From Sinomonas susongensis (lineage in GTDB: Bacteria; Actinomycetota; Actinomycetes; Actinomycetales; Micrococcaceae): a stretch of DNA of 64,000 bases. Location of the stretch: the NCBI RefSeq assembly GCF_005877005.1, contig NZ_SSNH01000002.1, positions 62,001 to 126,000 of the forward strand, read 5' to 3'. Within the stretch, counting starts at the first letter, position 1, and every line of letters starts with the position of its first letter. This document shows positions 35,084 to 42,725 of the stretch, one piece after another. The notes below the pieces were generated by a model. The model was not told where the DNA came from. It did not search any database and saw only the letters and a list, made by a program, of their open reading frames with translations. Made by a program: the position numbers and the translations under genes.

Positions 35084-36267
35084 CTCCCCGCCTCATCCTC
35101 GAGGGGACCGAGGAGGGCGTTCGCGACGGTTGCGTGCGCCGATTCGGGATCCGAGGGGTGGTAGAGGCCTGCAAGCACGTCGCGGTAGAGGCGCTGGAGC
35201 TCGCTCGAGCGGAAGTAGCCGCCACCGCCGCCGACCCGCATCGCGATGTCGACGACCCGACGGGCCGTCTCAGTGGACCTGTGCTTGAGCCCGCTGAGGG
35301 CGGGGAACCAGGCACCGCCGCGGTCCTCGATGCCGTCGACGTCGCCCGCGATGCGCTCGAGCTGCGGCAGGACGCCATCGAGCGCGATCGCGGCGTCGGC
35401 GAGCTGCCAGCGGATGTCCGGATCCTGCGAGTAGGGCCTGCCCCCGTTCCGGAGGGACTTCCGACGGTGCGCCGCCTGGACCCCCAGGTCGAGCGCGCGC
35501 TCCGCTATCCCTGTGTAGACCGCAGCGAGCAGCGTCTCGAAGACCGCGAAGACCCCGAAGATCAGGAGATCGGGATTCGGGCCCACGGGGAGCCTCCGGA
35601 CGATCCGGTCCGCCGTCGCCACGGCACCCTCGAGGACTGTCGTGCACGACTGGCTCGCGCGCATGCCCAACGTGTCCCAGTCGTCGAGATGGCGCCAGCC
35701 CGGCTGGTCCCGGCGGATGAAGCCGTAGACGAGGCGTGGCTCGGGCCCGGTTTCGTCCTTGCCGAACGTGCCCATCCGGGTCCAGACGGGCGCGAGGCTC
35801 GTGAACACCTTCACGCCGGTGTAGGCGTAGGCGCCGTCCGGGAGCGGGGTCGCAGTCGTGACGGAGTCGAAGAGCACCGAGTCGTTGCCGGCTTCGGAGA
35901 TGCCGAAGGCGAAGACTTCCCCTGCCGCCGCCTCCTCGAGGACGAAGTCGAGCGAGGAATCGCCGCGTGCCTGGAAGACGCGGGCGACGCCGGTCCACAC
36001 CAGGTGCATGTTGATGCCCAGGGCGGTCGCGGGCGCCGCGGAGGCGAGCCGCCGCTGGAGGCGGACGACGTCGGCAAGGCTGGCTCCCAGCCCGCCGTCG
36101 CCCTCGGGAACGAACGCCTTGAGATACCCCGCGGTCGTCAGCTCCTCGATGTCCTCCCGGAAGAACTCGTTGCGTTCGTCGTAGCCGGCCGCCCGCGAAC
36201 GGATGCGCTCGAGGAGCTGGTCGGGAAGCACAGTGGACGGATCGAGATCCAAGCCGCCTCCTCTCAT
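35080..36267 (-). CDS. acyl-CoA dehydrogenase-family flavoprotein
   Basis: 395 aa. Typical three-domain fold: N-terminal helices, beta middle domain (FAFGISEAGNDS, the FAD/substrate loop) and a C-terminal helix bundle with RVVDIAMRVGGGGGYFRSS. The usual catalytic Glu position is not obvious, so it could instead be one of the FMN/FAD-dependent monooxygenases (DszC/HsaA-like) of the same superfamily. A TTG at 36252 after AGAGGAGG is an alternative start to ATG 36267. Confidence 0.82.
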   Translation of the reverse strand: MRGGGLDLDPSTVLPDQLLERIRSRAAGYDERNEFFREDIEELTTAGYLKAFVPEGDGGLGASLADVVRLQRRLASAAPATALGINMHLVWTGVARVFQARGDSSLDFVLEEAAAGEVFAFGISEAGNDSVLFDSVTTATPLPDGAYAYTGVKVFTSLAPVWTRMGTFGKDETGPEPRLVYGFIRRDQPGWRHLDDWDTLGMRASQSCTTVLEGAVATADRIVRRLPVGPNPDLLIFGVFAVFETLLAAVYTGIAERALDLGVQAAHRRKSLRNGGRPYSQDPDIRWQLADAAIALDGVLPQLERIAGDVDGIEDRGGAWFPALSGLKHRSTETARRVVDIAMRVGGGGGYFRSSELQRLYRDVLAGLYHPSDPESAHATVANALLGPLEDEAGS

Positions 36268-36316
36268 CGCGGGACCCGTCCGGGCCCCAGCCGCTGCCGG
36301 GTGCGGATCCCAGCCG

Positions 36317-37639
36317 TCAGTAGGTGGTGAGCAGCCGCCGAAGGACCCTCGTGCCGAAGCGGAGCGATTCGGCGGGAACGCGTTCGTCGACCCCGTGGAA
36401 CATCCCCGCGAAGTCGAGCTCGGCAGGAAGCCGGAGGGGGGCGAAGCCGTACCCCGTGATGCCGAGCCGGCTCAGGGACTTGTTGTCGGTGCCCCCCGAG
36501 AGCGTGTACGGCAGGACCCGCGCCCCCGGGTCCTCGGCCTCGAGCGCGCCGACCATCGACTCGACGAGGGCGCCCTCGAAAGGCGTCTCGAGCGAGACGT
36601 CGTGGTGCACGTAGGCGAAATCGATGCCCTCGCCGGCAAGCTCCTTGATCTTCTCCAGCACGAGCTCGTCCTGGCCCGGGAGGGTCCGGACATCGATGCG
36701 TGCCTCCGCGCTCCCCGGGATGACGTTGTCCTTGTAGCCGGCCTTGAGAACCGTCGGGTTCGAGGTGTTCTGGAGAGTGGCTCCGACGAAGCGCGCGAAC
36801 GTTCCGAGCTCCTTGAGGAGGATCTCGGGGTTCTCCTGGTCGAACGCGACGCCGGTGAGCTCCGTGACACCGTCGAGGAAGCGGCGCGTGGTGTCCGTGA
36901 GCTCGATCGGCCACTCATGGGACCCGATGCGGCTCACGGCTCGGGCGAGCCGGGTCACGGCGTTGTCCGTGTTCGTCTGGGAACCATGCCCCGCGCGCCC
37001 GCTCGCCGTGAGCTTGAGCCATGAAAGGCCCTTCTCGGCAGTCTGCAGCATGTAGGTCCGCTGGCCGCCGATCTCGGCGGAGAAGCCCCCGACCTCGCTG
37101 ATGGCCTCCTTGGCCCCCTCGAAGAGCTCTGGGCGGTTGTCCACGGCCCAGCGGGCCCCGTAGGTGCCGCCGGCCTCCTCGTCGGCGAACATCGCGATCA
37201 CGAGATCGCGTCTGGGACGAATGCCGGTCCGCTGCAGTTCACGGACCACCGAGAGGACCATGGCGTCCATGTCCTTCATGTCGACCGCCCCGCGGCCCCA
37301 GATGAGGCCCTCGCGGAGTTCGGCAGCGAACGGATCGACGCTCCAGTCCTCCTTCTGCGCCGGAACGACGTCGAGGTGGCCGTGGACGACGAGTGCGCTC
37401 GCGCTCGGGTCGGTCCCCTCGATGCGCGCCACCACGGACGCTCGGCCAGGGGCGGATTCGAAGACCTCCGCCTCGAGCCCCACCTCCTCGAGCAGCTCCG
37501 CCGTGTATTCCGCCGCTGCCCGCTCCCCTGGGCCCGAACCGTCTCCGTAATTGCTCGTGTCGTAGCGGATGAGGTTCTGGCAGATGTCGACCACTTCGTC
37601 CTCGGCGCGAAGCGACGTCTCGAGCGGGCGGTCAGGCAT
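36317..37639 (-). CDS. M20-family metallopeptidase (dipeptidase/carboxypeptidase type)
   Basis: 440 aa. Zinc and catalytic residues are in HGHLDVV (His88, Asp90), VDMKD (Asp120), ADEEAGG (Glu pair near 154-155), and a late FHGVDERVP. A dimerisation domain (about 205-330) is inserted. It hydrolyses dipeptides or acylated amino acids; the exact substrate is unknown. AGGAGG sits before ATG 37639, and TAGGCT (37677-37682) is a plausible -10. Confidence 0.9.
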   Translation of the reverse strand: MPDRPLETSLRAEDEVVDICQNLIRYDTSNYGDGSGPGERAAAEYTAELLEEVGLEAEVFESAPGRASVVARIEGTDPSASALVVHGHLDVVPAQKEDWSVDPFAAELREGLIWGRGAVDMKDMDAMVLSVVRELQRTGIRPRRDLVIAMFADEEAGGTYGARWAVDNRPELFEGAKEAISEVGGFSAEIGGQRTYMLQTAEKGLSWLKLTASGRAGHGSQTNTDNAVTRLARAVSRIGSHEWPIELTDTTRRFLDGVTELTGVAFDQENPEILLKELGTFARFVGATLQNTSNPTVLKAGYKDNVIPGSAEARIDVRTLPGQDELVLEKIKELAGEGIDFAYVHHDVSLETPFEGALVESMVGALEAEDPGARVLPYTLSGGTDNKSLSRLGITGYGFAPLRLPAELDFAGMFHGVDERVPAESLRFGTRVLRRLLTTY

Positions 37640-37741
37640 AGGAATTCCTCCTCGGCTGCGACGGATCGGTGAGGCCAGCCTATCCCTCGCCCTCGCTCCT
37701 CCCCCGCCCCGATCCGATTTCTCCAGAGGCGGCAGATCGTG

Positions 37742-37747
37742 TACAGT
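37742..37747 (+). promoter_or_regulatory. -10 box of first tRNA-Leu gene
   Basis: TACAGT lies 52 nt before the tRNA 5' end. The second copy has TAGAGT at nearly the same distance, followed by the same ACTCG-type sequence. Confidence 0.4.
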
Positions 37748-37799
37748 CTTACTCGCTGCCCGGACGGATCGCACTGCGCGAACCTTCCGGCGATCACCT

Positions 37800-37883
37800 G
37801 CGCGGGTGGCGGAATGGCAGACGCGCTAGCTTGAGGTGCTAGTGCCCGTTTAGGGCGTGGGGGTTCAAGTCCCCCTCCGCGCA
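37800..37883 (+). tRNA. tRNA-Leu (GAG), copy 1
   Basis: 84 nt. The acceptor stem GCGCGGG pairs with TCCGCGC, discriminator A. The anticodon stem CTAGC/GCTAG holds loop TTGAGGT, anticodon GAG at 37833-37835, reading CUC/CUU. A long variable arm (GTGCCCGTTTAGGGCGT) is typical of class II tRNA-Leu; the T-arm is GGGGG-TTCAAGT-CCCCC. CCA is not encoded. A terminator follows. Confidence 0.97.
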
Positions 37884-37888
37884 CAGTG

Positions 37889-37918
37889 AAATGCCCCGGT
37901 CTTCCGACCGGGGCATTT
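37889..37918 (+). terminator. terminator of tRNA-Leu copy 1
   Basis: A 13-bp perfect stem (37889-37901 with 37906-37918) and a TTCC loop, followed by TTGCGTTTT. Confidence 0.85.
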
Positions 37919-37998
37919 GCGTTTTCCGGCCCTCGCCGGGCGCCCCGGCTCAAGGGCGTGGCAGGCCAGGGAGTGGCGGAGAAGTGGTCCCGATGGTG

Positions 37999-38004
37999 TA
38001 GAGT
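37999..38004 (+). promoter_or_regulatory. -10 box of second tRNA-Leu gene
   Basis: TAGAGT lies 54 nt before the tRNA; the sequence just upstream of both tRNAs (TCCGGCGA, then CCT) is also shared. Confidence 0.4.
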
Positions 38005-38058
38005 ATTTACTCGTTGCCACGGAGGAAAACAGCGGTATCAGGCCTCCGGCGACCGCCT

Positions 38059-38142
38059 GCGCGGGTGGCGGAATGGCAGACGCGCTAGCTTGAGGTGCTA
38101 GTGCCCGTTTAGGGCGTGGGGGTTCAAGTCCCCCTCCGCGCA
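38059..38142 (+). tRNA. tRNA-Leu (GAG), copy 2
   Basis: 84 nt, identical base for base to the copy 259 bp upstream, with anticodon GAG at 38092-38094. It has its own upstream -10 and downstream hairpin. Confidence 0.97.
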
Positions 38143-38148
38143 CAGGGA

Positions 38149-38180
38149 GAACGCCCCCGGTCTTCGGACCGGGGGCGTTC
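38149..38180 (+). terminator. terminator of tRNA-Leu copy 2
   Basis: A 14-bp perfect stem (38149-38162 with 38167-38180) capped by a stable TTCG loop. Confidence 0.8.
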
Positions 38181-38227
38181 CTGCATGGTCGGGCGTTCTT
38201 GCGGTGGAGCGTGCTGGCCTGGCCGCT

Positions 38228-39151
38228 TCAGAGCCGGGCGATGGTGCCCCTGAAGTGCCTCCGCCCCGACGAGGCGTTCCACCCCACGAATTCGGACCTC
38301 GCCCACGTTCCGTCGTCGTCCGCGATATCCGTGATGCTGAGGCACACGCGCGCGGGAAGGAAGACAGGCGCCTCGAACGCGACGTCCCAGGTGAACGTGT
38401 CCCCCTTCTGGGGCCCGACTTCGGCAAGGGCGCGCGATGCCGTGTACATGCCGTGGGCGATCGACCGCCGCATTCCGAGTGCCCTCGCTGAGATCGAGCT
38501 CAGGTGGATCGGGTTGAAGTCGCCCGAGACGGCCGCATATTCGCGGCCCGTCTCCGACGCGAGACGCCACAGCGCCGTCGGGGCCGGCGGGCTGAACTCG
38601 TCCCGCTGGCCGTTCAGGCCGGGCTTGTCGACGCCCGGAAGGTAAACGCCCTTGGCAAGGTAGGTGGACGTCCCCCGCCACGCTACGTCGTCATTGCCCG
38701 CGTGACGCACCTCCACGACAAGCTCGACCTGGGTGCCGGCGCGGTGACCCGCCAGGTTCTCGGCCCAGGCCCACACTTCGAGGAGGTCGTCGTAGCGGAT
38801 CGGCAACAGGTATTCGACGGAATTCCGCAGATGCACCATGCCGAGCAGCGGGAGTGGGAAGTCCTCCCGGCCCATCACCGACATCGCCGCCGGAAAGGCG
38901 AGAGTGTGCACGTAGCCGGCGGGGGCGACGTCCCGCTTCGTCTCGCCGAGGAGGGTCTGGTACTCCGTCATCTTCACCAGGTCCGGCCGGACCCCGGCAA
39001 CGTGATGCCGCGCTCTGGGGAGGGAGACCCTTGCGCTCGCCCTGCCGACGAGCTTCCTCGCCGCGTCCCGCGCTGCGGCCACATAGAGCCGCGAGAGGGA
39101 CGGCATCTCCGGGAGCTCGACGGTCTCGAGGCCGCTCACCGGCGCGGTCAC
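38228..39151 (-). CDS. MaoC-family enoyl-/3-hydroxyacyl dehydratase (HtdX-like)
   Basis: 307 aa. The C-terminal hot-dog domain has the hydratase motif GDFNPIHLSSISARALG with Asp and His, then HGMYTASRALAE. The N-terminal half is a second, degenerate hot-dog fold. GTG 39151 overlaps the TGA of the upstream reductase gene (GTGA), so they are coupled. Gene order matches mycobacterial htdX-fabG4-fadA2. Confidence 0.88.
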   Translation of the reverse strand: MTAPVSGLETVELPEMPSLSRLYVAAARDAARKLVGRASARVSLPRARHHVAGVRPDLVKMTEYQTLLGETKRDVAPAGYVHTLAFPAAMSVMGREDFPLPLLGMVHLRNSVEYLLPIRYDDLLEVWAWAENLAGHRAGTQVELVVEVRHAGNDDVAWRGTSTYLAKGVYLPGVDKPGLNGQRDEFSPPAPTALWRLASETGREYAAVSGDFNPIHLSSISARALGMRRSIAHGMYTASRALAEVGPQKGDTFTWDVAFEAPVFLPARVCLSITDIADDDGTWARSEFVGWNASSGRRHFRGTIARL

Positions 39152-40524
39152 TGCCCCACCAGATTCTGACCGCATACCCGCAGGATGTTCCCCGTGATTC
39201 CAGCTGCTGCGTCCGAGGCGAGGAACGCGATGGCCTCGGCGACGTCCTGCGGCTGGCCGCCCTGCTGGAGCGAATTGAGGCGGCGCGCCACCTCGCGGGT
39301 CGCGAAAGGAATCCTCGCGGTCATCTCGGTCTCGATGAAGCCGGGCGCGACGGCGTTCGCGGTTCCCCCGCGCGCTGCCAGCCGGGCCGCCGTCGAACGC
39401 ACCATCCCCACGACGCCCGCCTTCGACGCCGCATAGTTCGTCTGGCCCCGGTTTCCCGCCAGCCCGCTCGTCGAGGACACCGAAACGATGTGGAGGCCCT
39501 CTCCCAAGCCGTCAGACCCCAGCAACGCCTCGTTGATCCGGAGCTGTGCTGCGAGATTGACCGCGATCACGGAGTCCCATCTCGCGGCGTCCATATTGGC
39601 GAGCAGCTTGTCCCGGGTGATTCCCGCATTGTGCACCACGACGTCGAGCCGCCCGTAGCGCCCGACAGCGTGGGCCAGGATGCGTTCCCCCGCATCCTGA
39701 CGCGTGATGTCGAGTTGGAGCGCGGTCCCACGGACCTCGTTCGCGACTTTCGCGAGGGACTCCCCCGCGGCCGGGACATCGACGAGGACCACCTTCGCGC
39801 CGTCGCGGGCGAGGGTGCGCGCGATCGCGGCTCCGATCCCCCGAGCGGCGCCCGTCACCACCGCGATCTTTCCCTCGAGCGGGCGCTCTGGGTCCGAGGG
39901 CAGTTCGCCTGCGCTGGACCCCACCGTGAGGAACTGGCCGTCGACGAACGCAGAACGGCCCGAGAGCAGGAAGCGCAGAGCCCCGATCACGCTCGGGGCG
40001 TCGGCGGTGACATCCTCGGCGAGGAGGATTCCGTTGCCGGTGGCTCCGGCGCGCAGCTCCTTGGCGAGCGAGCGGAGGATGCCCTCGACCCCCTGTCGCG
40101 CGGCCGCAACAGCCGGCTCGTCCTGGGTCGAAGCCCGGCGCGAGAGTGTGACGACCCGTCCAGACGGAGCAAGGGACCGGACGGCCTGGCCTGCAGCCAG
40201 CACGGGGGCACTCAGGTCTTCGGGGCGCTCGATCCCTTCGAGCATGAGGATGATGGCCCCGAGCTTGGGCGCCTTCGCGCCGTCGTCCGGCCGGGAGGCC
40301 CCGCCGTCGGGCGCGCCCTCACGCCGGACCTCGACGCCCCACTCCGTCAGTGCCGAGGCAACCGCCTCGGCCGAGGGCCCCGAGCCGACAAGGAGCGCCG
40401 GCCCGGGCAGCAGGGGTGCGCCGGGGCGGTAGCGGCGAAGCTCGACAGGCTGCGGGAGCCCGAGACGCTTGGCGATGTCGCGGCCCCAGCCGCGGCTCAC
40501 GAAGGCCGTGTACGTGTCTGTCAC
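39148..40524 (-). CDS. long FabG4-type 3-oxoacyl reductase
   Basis: 458 aa from GTG 40524. The first 200 residues form a Rossmann-like but degenerate domain (the flavodoxin-like part of high-molecular-weight FabG4). The C-terminal SDR domain has VVTGAARGIGAAIA, an HNAG motif and catalytic YAASK. FabG4-type enzymes use NADH and long-chain substrates. The start codon lies 11 bp after the thiolase stop and is preceded by GGGAG. Confidence 0.9.
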   Translation of the reverse strand: MTDTYTAFVSRGWGRDIAKRLGLPQPVELRRYRPGAPLLPGPALLVGSGPSAEAVASALTEWGVEVRREGAPDGGASRPDDGAKAPKLGAIILMLEGIERPEDLSAPVLAAGQAVRSLAPSGRVVTLSRRASTQDEPAVAAARQGVEGILRSLAKELRAGATGNGILLAEDVTADAPSVIGALRFLLSGRSAFVDGQFLTVGSSAGELPSDPERPLEGKIAVVTGAARGIGAAIARTLARDGAKVVLVDVPAAGESLAKVANEVRGTALQLDITRQDAGERILAHAVGRYGRLDVVVHNAGITRDKLLANMDAARWDSVIAVNLAAQLRINEALLGSDGLGEGLHIVSVSSTSGLAGNRGQTNYAASKAGVVGMVRSTAARLAARGGTANAVAPGFIETEMTARIPFATREVARRLNSLQQGGQPQDVAEAIAFLASDAAAGITGNILRVCGQNLVGQ

Positions 40525-40535
40525 TCCGCTCCCCC

Positions 40536-41837
40536 TCAGCGCGCCTCTAGCACGGCGGCGACGCCGAGCCCGCCCGCTGCGCAGACCGAAATGAGGCCGC
40601 GCGCCGGACGGCCCCCGACGGACCCGCGCTCGTGGAGCTGCTTCGCGAGCGTGGCGACGATGCGGCCGCCCGTCGCTGCGAAGGGGTGGCCCGCCGCAAG
40701 CGAGGACCCGTTCACGTTGAGCTTGGCGCGGTCGACCTTGCCGAAGGCACCGTCGAGGCCGAGCCGCTCGCGGCAGAACTCTTCGTCCTCCCACGCGGCG
40801 AGGTGGCAGAGCACTGTCCCGGCGAATGCCTCGTGGATCTCGAAGTAGTCGATGTCCTCGAACGTGAGGCCCAGCCGGCCGAGGAGGCGCGGCACCGCGA
40901 AGACAGGTGCCATGAGGAGCCCGTCCTTGCCGTGCACGAAGTCGACGGCCGCAGCCTCTCCGTCCACGACGTCTGCAAGGATCGGCAGATCGCGCGACTC
41001 GGCCCACTCCTCCGACGCCAGCAGGACGCTCGAGGCGCCGTCGGTCAGCGGAGTCGAATTGCCCGCCGTCATCGTCGCCTTGTCGCCGAGCTGCCGCCCG
41101 AAGACGGTCTTGAGGGACCCGAGCTTGTCCATCGAGGTATCGGGCCGCAGGTTGCTGTCACGGGCGAGCCCCCTGTAGGGCGTGATGAGGTCGTCGAAAA
41201 AGCCTCGGCCGTAGGCGTCGGCGAGGTTGCGGTGGCTCGCGAGGGCGAGTTCGTCCTGCGCCTCGCGGCTGATGTCCCACTGCGCCGTCGTGAGTGCCTG
41301 ATGCTCCCCCATCGAGAGGCCGGTGCGGGGCTCGTTCGTGCCGGGCGCAACCGGTGTGACGTCCTTCGGACGGAGCCTGGACAGCGCCTTGAGCTTCTGC
41401 TGGACCGTCTTCGCCCCGTTGAGCTCGAGGACGGCGTGCCGCAGCCCCTCGCTGACCACGATCGGAGCGTCCGAGGCGCTGTCGACGCCGCCCGCCACGG
41501 CCGACTCGATGCGGCCGAGCTTGATCTTGTCCGCGAGGCCGAGCACGGTCTCGAGACCGGTGGCACAGGCCTGCTGGACGTCGTAGGCAGGCGTCTCGGG
41601 CGAGAGCGCCGATCCGAGGACGGCCTCGCGGGTGAGGTTGAAGTCGCGCGAATGCTTGAGGACGGCGCCCGCCGCCGCCTCTCCGATGCGCTCGTCCTGC
41701 AGCCCGAAGCGCGCGACGAGGCCATCGAGGGCAGCGGTCAGCATGTCCTGGTTGGAGGTCATGGCATAGGCGCCATTGGCCCTCGCGAAGGGGATCCGAT
41801 TGCCGCCGACGACGACGGCCTTGCGCAGCGTGGACAT
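40536..41837 (-). CDS. acetyl-CoA C-acyltransferase (thiolase, FadA2/FadI-like)
   Basis: 433 aa. Thiolytic cleavage of 3-ketoacyl-CoA. The nucleophile Cys is in QQACATG (near residue 91); the other catalytic residues are in FEIHEAFAG, GHPFAATGGR and CAAGGLG. A twin ATG starts it (41840 and 41837); the GGGAGG site favours the second. It is the first gene of a minus operon with FabG4 and MaoC, and is divergent from the TetR gene. Confidence 0.92.
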   Translation of the reverse strand: MSTLRKAVVVGGNRIPFARANGAYAMTSNQDMLTAALDGLVARFGLQDERIGEAAAGAVLKHSRDFNLTREAVLGSALSPETPAYDVQQACATGLETVLGLADKIKLGRIESAVAGGVDSASDAPIVVSEGLRHAVLELNGAKTVQQKLKALSRLRPKDVTPVAPGTNEPRTGLSMGEHQALTTAQWDISREAQDELALASHRNLADAYGRGFFDDLITPYRGLARDSNLRPDTSMDKLGSLKTVFGRQLGDKATMTAGNSTPLTDGASSVLLASEEWAESRDLPILADVVDGEAAAVDFVHGKDGLLMAPVFAVPRLLGRLGLTFEDIDYFEIHEAFAGTVLCHLAAWEDEEFCRERLGLDGAFGKVDRAKLNVNGSSLAAGHPFAATGGRIVATLAKQLHERGSVGGRPARGLISVCAAGGLGVAAVLEAR

Positions 41838-41893
41838 CATGCCTCCCTGGAGGGGACCGCCCAGCAGGGGTCCCGGATGTGAGCTGAGTTACC

Positions 41894-41924
41894 GATACCA
41901 AGCGTACCTGATACGCTGGGTATC
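41894..41924. promoter_or_regulatory. TetR-type operator overlapping the regulator promoter
   Basis: A 13-bp inverted repeat with one mismatch (41894-41906 and 41912-41924) around a 5-nt spacer ends right at the GTG start of the TetR gene. The -10 TACGCT (41912-41917) lies in its right arm, with TTACCG (41889-41894) as -35, spacing 17 bp. Binding would block the regulator's own promoter and possibly the divergent thiolase operon. Confidence 0.7.
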
Positions 41925-42725
41925 GTGAACCTCCCCCACCCCGACGCGGATTTCGAGCGGGCCACGACACTGGAAGCGCGCGACGGCGCCTCCGCGCCCG
42001 CCGTCGACGGCCGCACCGCGCGCTGGGCGAACCACCGGGAGGAGCGTCGCCGCGACCTCATCCGAGCCGCACGCCGCGCGGTCCACCGGCTCGGGCCAGA
42101 GGTCCCGATGGAGGAGATCGCGGCGACTGCGGGAACCTCCAAATCGGTCTTCTACCGCTATTTCGGGGACAAGGCGGGGCTCCAGGCCGCGATGGGCGAG
42201 GTGGTCCTCGCCCGGATGCAGGAGCGCATCGCCGCGGCGGCCCGAGCCGCCGAGTCCCCCTACGAGGGGCTCCGAGCGATGGTGACGGCCTATCTCGGCA
42301 TGGCGGCGGGCTCGCCGAACGTCTACGAGTTCGTGACGCGCGTCCCTCCCGGGAGCCCGGCCGACGCCGAAGCGGGGGCGGCGTTCGGGAACTTCTTCGG
42401 CGCCGTCGGCGGCATGATCGAGGAGCCCATGCGCCGCGTCCTCCTGCCCGGACGCCAGGCCACCCTCGCGTTCTGGCCGACCGCCGCGATGGGCCTAGTC
42501 CGCGCAGCAGGCGAACGCTGGCTCGAGACACCCGAGAGTCCCACCAAGCCAACGCTCGACACTATGGCCGGACTGATTGCCGACTGGCTCTTCGCCGGAA
42601 TAGCAGCCGAGGCAGAGGAAACCACGACGGTGCCAGAGGCGGCGGCAGCCGACCCCTCAGGCCTATCACGCAGCCCGGCGGCAGCCGGCTCATCACGCAG
42701 TACAGCAAGCAAGGAGAAGCCATGA
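41925..42725 (+). CDS. TetR-family regulator
   Basis: 266 aa from GTG 41925. After a 40-residue leader, the HTH is at about 45-95 (VPMEEIAATAGTSKSVFYRYF). The ligand domain (about 100-235) is followed by an Ala/Ser/Glu-rich tail. It is divergent from the thiolase operon and overlaps the acyl-CoA oxidase gene by ATGA, so it probably senses an acyl-CoA and controls both (inference). The start coincides with the predicted leaderless transcript. Confidence 0.9.
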   Translation: MNLPHPDADFERATTLEARDGASAPAVDGRTARWANHREERRRDLIRAARRAVHRLGPEVPMEEIAATAGTSKSVFYRYFGDKAGLQAAMGEVVLARMQERIAAAARAAESPYEGLRAMVTAYLGMAAGSPNVYEFVTRVPPGSPADAEAGAAFGNFFGAVGGMIEEPMRRVLLPGRQATLAFWPTAAMGLVRAAGERWLETPESPTKPTLDTMAGLIADWLFAGIAAEAEETTTVPEAAAADPSGLSRSPAAAGSSRSTASKEKP

